Shown here one piece after another: positions 1-7,874 of a DNA stretch of 64,000 nt. The position numbers and the translations under genes are program-made. How positions within the stretch are numbered: the first letter of the stretch is position 1; every line of letters starts with the position of its first letter. The notes beneath the pieces are model-generated. The model had not been told where the DNA came from and ran no database searches. It saw nothing but the letters and a program-made list of their open reading frames with translations. Source of the stretch: an uncultured Eubacteriaceae bacterium (GTDB lineage Bacteria > Bacillota > Clostridia > Eubacteriales > Eubacteriaceae); assembly GCA_945867155.1 (NCBI GenBank), contig CAMBHL010000004.1, forward strand, positions 186,001-250,000, read 5' to 3'.

Positions 1-137
1 AAATGCTGAAGGGTCGGTTTTGGAATCGCCTCGAAACGATTGAACCAGGCCCACCTGGACCAATAGGCCCAGCGTTCTGCTCTGGACTCAAAATTGGAGA
101 AGCAGCCGTTGTACACAATGCGGATCAAATATAGCAT
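1..137 (-). CDS. possible N-terminal part of an unknown protein, cut by window edge
   Basis: Reading the minus strand from an ATG at 137 gives about 45 open codons to the window edge, beginning MLYLIRIVYNG and then rich in Trp, Arg and Phe (for example RWAYWSRWAWF). No family is recognised. No clear Shine-Dalgarno site precedes the ATG, and the frame stays open for some way upstream of it, so the start is unsure. It may be the 5' end of a real minus-strand gene or chance open frame; confidence is low. Confidence 0.25.
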   Translation of the reverse strand, partial: MLYLIRIVYNGCFSNFESRAERWAYWSRWAWFNRFEAIPKPTLQH

Positions 138-270
138 AGTGTCATTTGAAAAATAAGAGATTAAGAAATTTATGAGTCACTTTATGATTTCATAGTGTTT
201 AAAGATCGGGCGGCAGCTGGTAAAATAAAATTATCCAAACAAAATACTCAAAATACAGAAAGGAAAGCTT

Positions 271-1113
271 ATGGACCAAAATGCAGCACAGGCCGAACGC
301 CTTGAATATTTAACTCGGGTGTTTATTGAAGATTCGGACGGGTACCAGAACCTGGCCTTGCCCGACGGTGAAGAAGATCAAAGACGCCTTCTGCGCTCGC
401 TCATGAACATCCGCATGCCGAAGCCGCTTTCGCCGGAAGTGCTGGCCGTGCAGGACGCTTATCTCAAAGCCAGAAATCAGGAAAAGGGCATTATCCAAAT
501 TCAGGACATTCCGACCATTCGGGAACAGGGGAGTGATCATCCAAACGGCGATGTGATTTCGATCTGGCAGGGGGATATCACACGGCTGGCTTCAGATGCG
601 ATTGTCAACGCCGCCAATTCCCAGATGCTGGGCTGCTTTGTGCCCATGCACACCTGCATCGACAACTGCATCCACACTTTCGCCGGGGTCGAACTGCGCC
701 TGGCCTGCCACCGCCAGATGCAGACGCTCCGGGAAAAATACGGCAAGACCTACGAGCAGCCGACGGCGGTGCCGATGCTCACCGACGGTTACAATTTGCC
801 CGCCGCTCACGTGATTCACGTTGTGGGGCCGATTGTGGGGAACCGTCTGACGCCGGCCCTTGAAAAGGATCTTTCTGACTGTTATCAAAACGTGCTGGAC
901 CTGTGCGTTGAAAACGGCCTTTCCACCGTGGCGTTCTGCTGCCTTTCCACCGGAGTTTTCCGTTTCCCCAACGACCGGGCCTGCGAGCTCGCGGTCAAAA
1001 CCGTGACGGATTGGCTGAACGCACATCCGGGCAAAATGAAGCGCGTGATTTTCAACGTCTTTAAAGACGAAGACAAGAGGATTTACGAAGCTGAACTGTG
1101 CTGCCAAAATTAG
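271..1113 (+). CDS. zinc-containing macrodomain protein (protein-ADP-ribose hydrolase type)
   Basis: A 280-residue protein with an N-terminal helical part (about 1-90) and a macrodomain (about 95-275). The ADP-ribose-binding signature is seen in QGDITRLASDAIVNAANS and the phosphate loop in CLSTGVFRFP. Between them lies GCFVPMHTCIDNCIH, the Cys/His cluster that marks the Zn-macro subclass known to remove ADP-ribose from proteins. In other Firmicutes and in fungi this class is often linked to a SirTM sirtuin and a GcvH-like carrier; none is next to it here. The start is set by AAAGGAAAG about 7 bases upstream. Function as an ADP-ribosyl hydrolase is inferred from family; the natural target is unknown. 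Confidence 0.88.
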   Translation: MDQNAAQAERLEYLTRVFIEDSDGYQNLALPDGEEDQRRLLRSLMNIRMPKPLSPEVLAVQDAYLKARNQEKGIIQIQDIPTIREQGSDHPNGDVISIWQGDITRLASDAIVNAANSQMLGCFVPMHTCIDNCIHTFAGVELRLACHRQMQTLREKYGKTYEQPTAVPMLTDGYNLPAAHVIHVVGPIVGNRLTPALEKDLSDCYQNVLDLCVENGLSTVAFCCLSTGVFRFPNDRACELAVKTVTDWLNAHPGKMKRVIFNVFKDEDKRIYEAELCCQN

Positions 1114-1174
1114 GCATTTCATCAACAGGATTCTGTGAAATTCGCGGGTCCTGTTTTTATTTTGATCAAAACCC

Positions 1175-1205
1175 TTGACTTGGAGTCAACTTCAAGTGCT
1201 ATGAT
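1175..1205 (+). promoter_or_regulatory. MerR-type promoter with 19-bp spacer and operator
   Basis: TTGACT (1175-1180) and TATGAT (1200-1205) are separated by 19 bases, the over-long spacer typical of MerR-activated promoters. The spacer carries an inverted repeat at 1178-1197, arms ACTTGGAGT and ACTTCAAGT around CA, matching at 8 of 9 positions. It precedes the merR-like gene at 1248, so autoregulation together with the following aldo/keto reductase is likely. Confidence 0.8.
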
Positions 1206-1247
1206 GCATTTCAATAAAAAGAAAAGTGTTAAACAGAGGAGGCGGCG

Positions 1248-1646
1248 ATGACCATTCATGAAGTAGCAGAACAATACGGCATTTCCCAGGATACGCTTCG
1301 CTATTACGAGCGGGTGCACATCATTCCGAAAGTGACGCGAACTGCCAGCGGCATCCGGGATTACCAGGAAGAAGATCTCAAGTGGGTGGAACTGGCCATC
1401 TGCATGAGAAAGGCGGGGCTTCCCATTGAAAGCCTGATCGAATATCAAAAGCTTTTCCAGGAAGGCGATGCGACCATTCCAGCGAGACTTACGCTGCTTC
1501 AGAACCAAATGGAGATTTTAAATCAGAAAAAACAGCAGATTGAAACTACTATGGACCGGCTGGCCTACAAAATCTCCCGCTACGAAGAAGCGATGAAAAC
1601 CGGAAAACTGACCTGGCCCGAAGTGAATCAAAACAAAGGAGAATAA
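1248..1646 (+). CDS. MerR family transcriptional regulator
   Basis: A 132-residue regulator. The N-terminal winged helix-turn-helix is clear (MTIHEVAEQYGISQDTLRYYER, then IRDYQEEDLKWVELAI), followed by a coiled-coil dimerisation helix (about 80-120). It lacks the Cys residues of metal sensors, so an organic or redox signal is more likely, as in the AdhR/YraB-like branch often linked to aldo/keto reductases. The gene ends one base before the aldo/keto reductase start, so the two are co-transcribed from the 19-bp-spacer promoter just upstream. A GAGGAGGCGGCG ribosome site precedes the ATG. Confidence 0.9.
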   Translation: MTIHEVAEQYGISQDTLRYYERVHIIPKVTRTASGIRDYQEEDLKWVELAICMRKAGLPIESLIEYQKLFQEGDATIPARLTLLQNQMEILNQKKQQIETTMDRLAYKISRYEEAMKTGKLTWPEVNQNKGE

Positions 1647-1647
1647 A

Positions 1648-2802
1648 ATGGATCATACCTTTCCTGAAATTAAAAAGTATTTTGGATTTGGCTGCATGCG
1701 CCTGCCCATGAAGGACGGCGAAGTGGATCTCGATCAGATGATTCAGATGACGGATCTGTTTCTTCAAAACGGGTTCAATTATTTTGACACAGCCCACGGC
1801 TATCTGGACGGCAAATCCGAGCTGGCCCTCCGCGATGCCCTGACCAGCCGCCACAAACGGGAAGATTATATCCTCACGGACAAGCTGACGGACCCGTATT
1901 TCCATTCCGAAGAAGATATCCGGCCTTTCTTTGAAAATCAGCTGAAGTGGTGCGGCGTCGATTATTTTGATTTCTATCTCATGCACGCCCAGGGCGCGGT
2001 CAATTATGAAAAGTTCAAGCGCTGCCGCGCCTACGAAACCGCCTTTGAATTGAAAAAAGAAGGGAAGATCCGCCACGTTGGCATTTCCTTCCACGACAAG
2101 GCTGAGGTGCTGGACCGGATTCTGACGGATTATCCGGAAATTGAGATCGTACAGATTCAGTTTAATTATCTGGATTACGACGATCCTTCGGTTGAAAGCC
2201 GCAAGGTTTATGAAGTCGCCCGGAAGCACCACAAGCCGATGCTCGTCATGGAGCCGGTCAAAGGCGGGAGCCTCGTCAATCTGCCTGAGGAGGCCCAGAA
2301 AATTTATGACGATTTAAATCATAAGAACGGGACACCCCATTCCAACGCCAGCTACGCCATCCGGTTTGCGGCCGGTTTTGACGGCATCCGCGTCGTGCTG
2401 TCCGGCATGAGTACTTTGGCACAAATGCAGGACAATATCGCCTACATGAAGGATTTTAAGCCCCTTTCCGAAGCAGAACAGGCCGCAGTCCGCGGCGTGA
2501 CCAAAGTGTTTGACAGCCTGGAAATGATTCCGTGCACGGCGTGCCACTACTGCGTGGAAGAAAATCACTGCCCGAAACAGATCCGGATACCGGATATGTT
2601 CGCCTGCTTCAACAAGAAAAAAGTATTTCATGATTGGAACATGGATTATTATTACGGCAATGTGCTGACGATGGAAGACCACAGCAAGGCCAGCGACTGC
2701 ATCGGCTGCGGCGGCTGTGAACGCGTCTGCCCCCAGCATCTTAAAATCCGGGAGCTTTTGAAAGACGTGGCCGGCGAATTTGAAAAAAGTGCAGAAAGTT
2801 GA
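1648..2802 (+). CDS. aldo/keto reductase with C-terminal 4Fe-4S ferredoxin domain
   Basis: A 384-residue protein. Residues 1-290 form the aldo/keto reductase TIM barrel: FGFGCMRLPM at the front, the catalytic region NYFDTAHGY with the Tyr, the Lys in DYILTDKL, and the active-site His in DFYLMHAQG. The C-terminal 90 residues carry two Cys clusters, CTACHYCVEENHCP and CIGCGGCERVCP, typical of clostridial AKRs that couple NAD(P)H or ferredoxin to carbonyl reduction. The gene follows merR by one base. Substrate cannot be read from the sequence. Confidence 0.92.
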   Translation: MDHTFPEIKKYFGFGCMRLPMKDGEVDLDQMIQMTDLFLQNGFNYFDTAHGYLDGKSELALRDALTSRHKREDYILTDKLTDPYFHSEEDIRPFFENQLKWCGVDYFDFYLMHAQGAVNYEKFKRCRAYETAFELKKEGKIRHVGISFHDKAEVLDRILTDYPEIEIVQIQFNYLDYDDPSVESRKVYEVARKHHKPMLVMEPVKGGSLVNLPEEAQKIYDDLNHKNGTPHSNASYAIRFAAGFDGIRVVLSGMSTLAQMQDNIAYMKDFKPLSEAEQAAVRGVTKVFDSLEMIPCTACHYCVEENHCPKQIRIPDMFACFNKKKVFHDWNMDYYYGNVLTMEDHSKASDCIGCGGCERVCPQHLKIRELLKDVAGEFEKSAES

Positions 2803-2810
2803 GAAGAAAC

Positions 2811-3017
2811 ATGGCAAAAACACTCGTGATTTATTATTCCAGAACCGGGGAAAATTACGTCAATGGCAGCATTCAGAATCTTCCCAAATGAAAAAGTCGG
2901 CGACTGCGCGAAGATGAAATCTGCTATTTGGAAGCGCCCTATCTGCCCCACAAGATTGTCGGGGCCATCGACGCTAACCCGCCCCAGGGCGTAATGCTTT
3001 TGGATGAGAAAAAATAA
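2811..3017 (+). pseudogene. flavodoxin remnant
   Basis: The frame starts MAKTLVIYYSRTGENYVNG, a clear flavodoxin FMN-phosphate loop start, but meets TGA at 2889 after 26 codons. The same frame then stays open to TAA at 3015, ending YLPHKIVGAIDANPPQGVML, which is not the rest of a flavodoxin that I recognise. At 69 codons in total the frame is less than half a normal flavodoxin (about 140-180). The best reading is an internal deletion that left both ends, in the place where merR-AKR loci commonly have a flavodoxin. Read-through at TGA as selenocysteine is possible but unsupported. Confidence 0.7.
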
Positions 3018-3031
3018 AAAGGAGAACTCCA

Positions 3032-3583
3032 ATGGAATGTACAGAAGAAAGCGTAGATATGCGGATGATGACCCCGGAAGAGAGAGCAGAAGGGCAACGG
3101 CAGACCGAGCTTTTATTTCAGCTCAATCATACCCTGCCTTTTTCGGAGGATTATCAAAAACTGCTTCAAGAACTGTTCGGGGATAATCTCGGCGAAAACA
3201 GCATGATCGCACCGCCGATTAACGGGTCCTGCGTCGGGACGATGAAAATTGGGGAAGACGTTTATATCAATTCCAACCTGCTGGCCATGGCCCGTGGCGG
3301 TGTTACCATTGAGGATCACGCTCAAATTGCGGCCAACGTGCAGCTGATCACCAACAATCACGATCCCTACGATCTGCAGGTTTTGACGTGCAGGACGATT
3401 TTGATTAAAGCTTATGCCTGGATCGGCGCTGGCGCCACGGTGCTGCCCGGCGTCTCAATCGGCCGGCACGCTGTTGTCGGTGCAGGTGCTGTGGTCACGA
3501 AAGACGTGCCGGATTATGGGGTTGCTGTCGGAAATCCGGCGAAAGTGATCAAAACGCTGGACAAACAAAAATTTGAAAGATAG
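3032..3583 (+). CDS. maltose/galactoside O-acetyltransferase family protein
   Basis: A 183-residue acetyl-CoA-dependent sugar O-acetyltransferase. The N-terminal helical cap (about 1-55, MMTPEERAEGQRQTELLFQL) matches the Maa/LacA mac domain, and residues 60-180 form hexapeptide repeats of a left-handed beta helix (YINSNLLAMARGGVTIEDHA; IGAGATVLPGVSIGRHAVVGAG). The catalytic His is in NNHDPYD. The ATG at 3032 is chosen because AAAGGAGAA stands 6 bases upstream. It is downstream of the flavodoxin relic and may share the merR operon transcript. The acceptor sugar is unknown. Confidence 0.88.
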   Translation: MECTEESVDMRMMTPEERAEGQRQTELLFQLNHTLPFSEDYQKLLQELFGDNLGENSMIAPPINGSCVGTMKIGEDVYINSNLLAMARGGVTIEDHAQIAANVQLITNNHDPYDLQVLTCRTILIKAYAWIGAGATVLPGVSIGRHAVVGAGAVVTKDVPDYGVAVGNPAKVIKTLDKQKFER

Positions 3584-3722
3584 AAAACGGCAAGCGGCTT
3601 AATTCTTTTGATCTCTGTAAGTATGCGGGAATTTTTTTGTTCTCTGGTCCTTTTTAAGTCAAAATATGATATGATCATCATAATAATTTTTATGTTTTAA
3701 AAAGAAAGAGAGACTGGATCTG

Positions 3723-4850
3723 ATGAAAGAACAATGCCGAGATGAAAATTTAGAGGAGATTGTTGCTCTGCGCCACGCCCTGCACCGGCATCCGGAGCTT
3801 TCGGGCCGGGAAACCTGGACAAAGGCGCACCTCATGGCCTTTATCACGGACCGCACAGATCTTGAGATCGTGGACAAGGGCACGTGGTTTTATGCCCTCT
3901 ATACGCCAGAGGCTGAAAACCAGAGACCTATCGCCTTTCGGGCGGACATGGACGCCCTGCCCATTGACGAAGCTCCCACGCTGCCCTACGCTTCGGAAGT
4001 GCCCGGGGTTTCTCACCGCTGCGGCCACGATGGCCATTCGGCAGCCCTTGCTGCGCTCGCCGTCGCCGTCAGCCAGAGACCGCAGCCTTTTCAGCGAAAA
4101 ATTTATCTGGTCTTTCAGCCGGCAGAAGAAACGGGCCAGGGCGGCGAAGCCTGCGCGGCATTTTTAAAAGCCGCTGGGGTTGAAGAAGTCTACGCCTTTC
4201 ACAATTTAAACGGCTATCCCGAAAACAGCATCGTCCTCCGGGAGGGCCTGAGCCAGCCGGCGTCCGAAGGCCTGACGATTCACCTGACCGGGACGCCGTG
4301 CCACGCCAGTGCGCCGGAGCAGGGGCGCAACCCCGCTTTTGTCATTGCCCATCTCATCGAGCGGGTCGAGGCCATTGCGAAGCGGCCCTATGCGACGCTG
4401 GTGTTCTGCACCGTCGTCAACGTCGTGGTGGGCACCAAAGACTTCGGCATCTCCGCTGGGGAAGGGGAACTGTCCGTCACCCTCCGGGCCGAAGACGAAC
4501 GGGACATGCAGGGCATCGAACAGGAACTGCGCCAGTATGCCGAAGATCTGGCAGACCGGGATGGCTTTCAAGTTGATTTCGAGATTCACGACTATTTCCC
4601 TGAAACCCGCAACCACACGAAAAATCTTCAGAAAGTCCGGGAAGCGGCGAAGAAGACCGGCCATCCCGTCATCGAAATGCCCGACCTGTGGCATGCCTCC
4701 GAAGATTTCGGCTATTACCTCAAGGCGATGCCCGGGGCGATTTTCTACATCGGAACCGGCGAAAATTATCCGCCCCTGCACACGGAACATTACGACTTTA
4801 ACGACGCGATTTTGAAAACGGCGCGGGATATGTTCCTCGCGCTGATCTAA
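3723..4850 (+). CDS. M20 family metallo-amidohydrolase
   Basis: A 375-residue peptidase M20D-type hydrolase, the group that cleaves N-acyl or aminobenzoyl amino acids. Metal ligands and catalytic region are visible: LHRHPELSGRE at the front, FRADMDALPI with the Asp, CGHDGHSAAL, the general base in QPAEETGQGG, and HASEDFGYYL near the end. The middle (about 175-290) is the dimerisation lid. It stands alone between two gaps, with a terminator 20 bases after the stop. Exact substrate unclear; abgB/hippurate hydrolase-like is the nearest description. Confidence 0.88.
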   Translation: MKEQCRDENLEEIVALRHALHRHPELSGRETWTKAHLMAFITDRTDLEIVDKGTWFYALYTPEAENQRPIAFRADMDALPIDEAPTLPYASEVPGVSHRCGHDGHSAALAALAVAVSQRPQPFQRKIYLVFQPAEETGQGGEACAAFLKAAGVEEVYAFHNLNGYPENSIVLREGLSQPASEGLTIHLTGTPCHASAPEQGRNPAFVIAHLIERVEAIAKRPYATLVFCTVVNVVVGTKDFGISAGEGELSVTLRAEDERDMQGIEQELRQYAEDLADRDGFQVDFEIHDYFPETRNHTKNLQKVREAAKKTGHPVIEMPDLWHASEDFGYYLKAMPGAIFYIGTGENYPPLHTEHYDFNDAILKTARDMFLALI

Positions 4851-4870
4851 AAAGTCAAAAGAATTTACGT

Positions 4871-4909
4871 CCCCGTGGGCCATTTAAGATTGGCTTGCGG
4901 GGCTTTTTT
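4871..4909 (+). terminator. Rho-independent terminator after the amidohydrolase
   Basis: CCCCG (4871-4875) pairs with CGGGG (4898-4902), with an inner GCCA/TGGC stem (4879-4882, 4891-4894), followed by six T residues at 4904-4909. Confidence 0.75.
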
Positions 4910-5028
4910 ATGTTTTGAAATAGGCGGTCATTGAAAGAATGGCCGGGGCGTGATAGACTATAACCTATAAAGCGATTACAAATAATAGCGTTATATCATA
5001 AAATTAACAAACAATAAGGAGAACAGCG

Positions 5029-5541
5029 ATGAAAAAAGTAATAGCACTGGTCAGTGAAGATTTTGAAGATTTGGAATTGTGGTATCCGACGCTTAGGCTT
5101 CGCGAGGCGGGCGTTCAGGTCGATCTCGCGGCGGAAAAGCCGGGGACGTACCACGGGAAATACGGCGTGCCTTGCGAAGTGACGCTGTCTTTTAAAGATT
5201 TAAGCGCGGACGACTACGACGGGATTCTCGTTCCTGGCGGCTGGGCGCCGGACAAGCTCAGACGGTTTCCGGAAGTCCTTGAACTGGTGAAAAAGATGGA
5301 CGAACAGAACAAGGTGATCGGCGAAATCTGCCATGCCGGCTGGGTGCTGGCTTCAGCAGACATTTTAATGGGCCGCACGGTCACGAGCACCCCGGGCATC
5401 AAAGATGACATGCGCCACGCGGGCGCGACCTGGGTGGATGAAGCCGTGGTGATCGACGGCAACATTGTGTCCGGCAGACGCCCGCCGGATCTGCCTCAGT
5501 ACGCGAAGGCCTTTCTCGACGTGCTGATGAAGCAGGCATAA
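5029..5541 (+). CDS. DJ-1/PfpI family protein
   Basis: A 170-residue single-domain protein of the DJ-1/PfpI superfamily. The nucleophile elbow EICHAGWVLA holds the reactive Cys-His pair, and FEDLELWYPTLRLREAGV with the conserved Glu fits the PfpI/YhbO branch, described as proteases or as deglycases of glyoxal adducts. Length is normal. AAGGAGAA precedes the ATG. It has its own gap on both sides, so it is probably monocistronic. Biochemical role is inferred only. Confidence 0.88.
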   Translation: MKKVIALVSEDFEDLELWYPTLRLREAGVQVDLAAEKPGTYHGKYGVPCEVTLSFKDLSADDYDGILVPGGWAPDKLRRFPEVLELVKKMDEQNKVIGEICHAGWVLASADILMGRTVTSTPGIKDDMRHAGATWVDEAVVIDGNIVSGRRPPDLPQYAKAFLDVLMKQA

Positions 5542-5673
5542 AGAGGCGAAAAAGAAAGAAGCACAACCGCCCGCAAACCTAACAAAATTTCCCACCATAT
5601 GTTATTTTTCTCTGGTAGACGCCTTTGCATCCAGGCTTTACAATAAGTTAAAAATCTGGGCAAAGGTGGGATA

Positions 5674-6753
5674 ATGATGAGAAAAGTGTATTTGGACAAT
5701 ATTCGCTGGATGACGGTATTGCTGGTGGTGCTTTACCACGTGTTTTTTATTTTCAGCGCGGTGACGCCGGGCATGGGGCTGCCCTTTGCGAAGACGCAGG
5801 TGCAGGACGGGGCCGTGTACGTCCTCTACCCGTGGATGATGGTGCTGCTTTTTATCGTGTCGGGGATGAGTTCCCGGTATTTTTTAGAACGCCACACGGT
5901 GCGGGAATACCTCAGGGCGCGGACGCGGAAGCTCTTGGTGCCGTCGACGGTGGGGCTTCTCATCGCCGGCTGGCTTCAGGGCTTCATCAACATGTCTATT
6001 GCCGGGGCACTTAAGCCGATGTTAAAGGCGGCGCCGCCGCCTGCCCGGTATTTGATTCTCGTCGTGTCTGGTACAGGGGTGCTGTGGTTTATCCAGCTGC
6101 TGTGGCTGTTTTCGATGTTTTTGGCGCTGATTCGCCGTTTCGAAACGGGCCGGCTGTACGCGTGGACGGAAAAAACCAATGTGCCGGCGCTGCTGCTCCT
6201 TGGCATTCCCGTGTGGCTGTCCGGAAAGGTTTTGAATCCGCCAGTGGTCTCGGTGTACCGCTTCGGCATTTACGGCTTTGCGTTTTTTCTCGGGTATTTT
6301 GTGTTTGCTCACGACGCCGTGATCGCGCGCCTGAGCCGTTTACGCTTCCCCTTGATCATATTGGCGGCAGTCTTCGGAACCCTTCATGTGCATTTATTTT
6401 TTGGCAGCCCCTACGCTGTCATGCCGCAGGTGAACAGCGTTTCGGCCGTGGCCTATCTGTGGACGGCGGTGTTGGCTGTCTTCGCTACCATGAAAGCCTG
6501 GGGTGACCAGACGAATAAGATCTGCCAGTTTTTTAATCGGCGCAGTTTTGGCATTTACGTGTGCCATTATCTCGCCTTGTCGGCGGCAGCTTTAGCCCTT
6601 CGGACTTGGACGTTTCTGCCGGCTTTGCTCTGTTATTTGATCACGGCAGCGGCTGCTTTCGGCGGGAGTTTGCTCTTATCGGAAGGGATTGCGAAAATCC
6701 CGTTTCTCAGATGGGGGATTTTAGGGATCAAGAAGGAGAAGCAGCATGTTTAA
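5674..6753 (+). CDS. acyltransferase 3 family integral membrane protein
   Basis: A 359-residue polytopic protein. It opens with the family signature YLDNIRWMTVLLVVLYHV (an R-x10-H type motif with the His at the end of membrane segment 1), followed by about nine further hydrophobic segments. Such proteins move acyl groups onto extracytoplasmic sugars or peptides. The start could be either of two adjacent ATG codons; AAAGGTGGG lies just upstream. The last 8 bases overlap the next regulator gene, so both are translated together. Confidence 0.82.
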   Translation: MMRKVYLDNIRWMTVLLVVLYHVFFIFSAVTPGMGLPFAKTQVQDGAVYVLYPWMMVLLFIVSGMSSRYFLERHTVREYLRARTRKLLVPSTVGLLIAGWLQGFINMSIAGALKPMLKAAPPPARYLILVVSGTGVLWFIQLLWLFSMFLALIRRFETGRLYAWTEKTNVPALLLLGIPVWLSGKVLNPPVVSVYRFGIYGFAFFLGYFVFAHDAVIARLSRLRFPLIILAAVFGTLHVHLFFGSPYAVMPQVNSVSAVAYLWTAVLAVFATMKAWGDQTNKICQFFNRRSFGIYVCHYLALSAAALALRTWTFLPALLCYLITAAAAFGGSLLLSEGIAKIPFLRWGILGIKKEKQHV

Positions 6754-7186
6754 AGACAATCTCGTGCAGCTGAGGAAACTGCATCAGCTGACCCAGGAAG
6801 CCGTCGCCGAGGCGGTCGGCGTGGCGCGGCAGACCGTCGCGAAATGGGAAGCCGGCGAAACCATGCCGGATCTCGAAAAAAGCCAGGCCCTTGCGGAACT
6901 CTTCGATGTCTCCCTCGACGATTTGGCCCATTATGTGCCGGAAGAGCATTTGGGGCTGAACCTGCCGCCGAAGGGCAAGCACCTTTTTGGCATTGTGACC
7001 GTCGGGGACAAGGGCCAGATCGTCATTCCGGCGAAGGCGAGAAAATGCTTTGATATTCATCCGGGGGATCAGCTTGTGGTGCTCGGGGACGAAACCCAGG
7101 GCCTGGCGCTGATGAACTCGGATCATTTCCTGGCGCTGGCTGACGCGGTCAGGCGCCAAATGACAGACAGCTCAGACCAAGATTAA
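6746..7186 (+). CDS. XRE helix-turn-helix regulator fused to AbrB-like domain
   Basis: A 146-residue two-domain regulator. Residues 5-60 are a Cro/CI-type HTH (LRKLHQLTQEAVAEAVGVAR, then WEAGETMPDLEKSQALAELF), and residues about 80-125 match the SpoVT/AbrB swapped-hairpin DNA-binding domain (GIVTVGDKGQIVIPAKARK). Two DNA-binding modules in one short chain imply a dimeric or tetrameric regulator. It overlaps the acyltransferase gene by 8 bases and lies 18 bases before the glycosylase-like gene. Confidence 0.88.
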   Translation: MFKDNLVQLRKLHQLTQEAVAEAVGVARQTVAKWEAGETMPDLEKSQALAELFDVSLDDLAHYVPEEHLGLNLPPKGKHLFGIVTVGDKGQIVIPAKARKCFDIHPGDQLVVLGDETQGLALMNSDHFLALADAVRRQMTDSSDQD

Positions 7187-7204
7187 TTTTTTACAGGAGA
7201 ACTT

Positions 7205-7783
7205 ATGACGTTAGAAGAAATTGTCGAAGAACTGAAAGCGGACCCCCGCAATAAAACTTACACGGACCGCGGCGTCGGGCCGATCATGCGGATCAATCCC
7301 AAAGCGCGAATCTTGATCGTCAGCCAGGCCCCGGGCCGGGTCGTTGAAGAGACGGGGATTTCCTTTAACGACAAGTCCGGAGATAAGCTCCGGGACTGGA
7401 TGGGCGTGGATCGGGACACGTTTTATTCTGAAAAAATCGGCATCCTGCCGATGGATCTCTATTTCCCGGGAAAAGGCAAATCCGGAGATCTGCCGCCGCG
7501 AAAATTTATCGCCAGGGAATACCACGAAAAGCTTCTCGCACTGATGCCCGAGGTCAAACTCAAGCTCCTCGTCGGCAAGTACGCGGTGGATTATTATTTA
7601 AAGGGCCGCACCGGGAAAAATCTGACGGAGACCGTGCGCCGCTTCCGGGAGTATCTGCCCGAAGCCCTGCCCATCGTCCACCCGAGTCCGTTGACTTTGG
7701 GCTGGCAGAAAAAGAACCCGTGGTTTGAAAAAGAAGTGCTGCCGGAACTTAAGACACGGGTGAACCGGATATTAGAGGCTTAA
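7205..7783 (+). CDS. uracil-DNA glycosylase family protein
   Basis: A 192-residue protein of the UDG superfamily. Visible are the front motif ILIVSQAPGRVVEETGISF, which places the uracil-binding loop, and the back motif HPSPLTLGWQKKNPWF, which forms the DNA intercalation loop. Between them is LLVGKYAVDYYL. The four Cys of family 4/5 iron-sulfur UDGs are absent, so it belongs to the compact single-domain branch annotated as UDG-like. Base specificity is not clear. An ACAGGAGA ribosome site stands 6 bases ahead of the ATG. Confidence 0.82.
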   Translation: MTLEEIVEELKADPRNKTYTDRGVGPIMRINPKARILIVSQAPGRVVEETGISFNDKSGDKLRDWMGVDRDTFYSEKIGILPMDLYFPGKGKSGDLPPRKFIAREYHEKLLALMPEVKLKLLVGKYAVDYYLKGRTGKNLTETVRRFREYLPEALPIVHPSPLTLGWQKKNPWFEKEVLPELKTRVNRILEA

Positions 7784-7874
7784 AGCTTTATAAAAAAATT
7801 GCGAAACACGCCGGCATCGATTAAGATAGAACAATCAAAAACTATTGTCATAATAGGCATAATCGGAGCGTATC

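Noticed and set aside
3..270. Insertion-sequence end at the left edge
   Set aside because: The Trp/Arg-rich partial frame could recall a transposase, but no terminal inverted repeat or known transposase motif is seen.
2811..3017. Selenoprotein read through TGA
   Set aside because: No hairpin typical of a bacterial SECIS is evident just after the TGA, and flavodoxins do not use selenocysteine at that place.
4206..4883. Long minus-strand open frames opposite the amidohydrolase and similar genes
   Set aside because: They mirror codon bias of the plus-strand gene, match no family and lack ribosome sites. The same holds for antisense frames opposite pepT, asrC, eut genes and the helicase.
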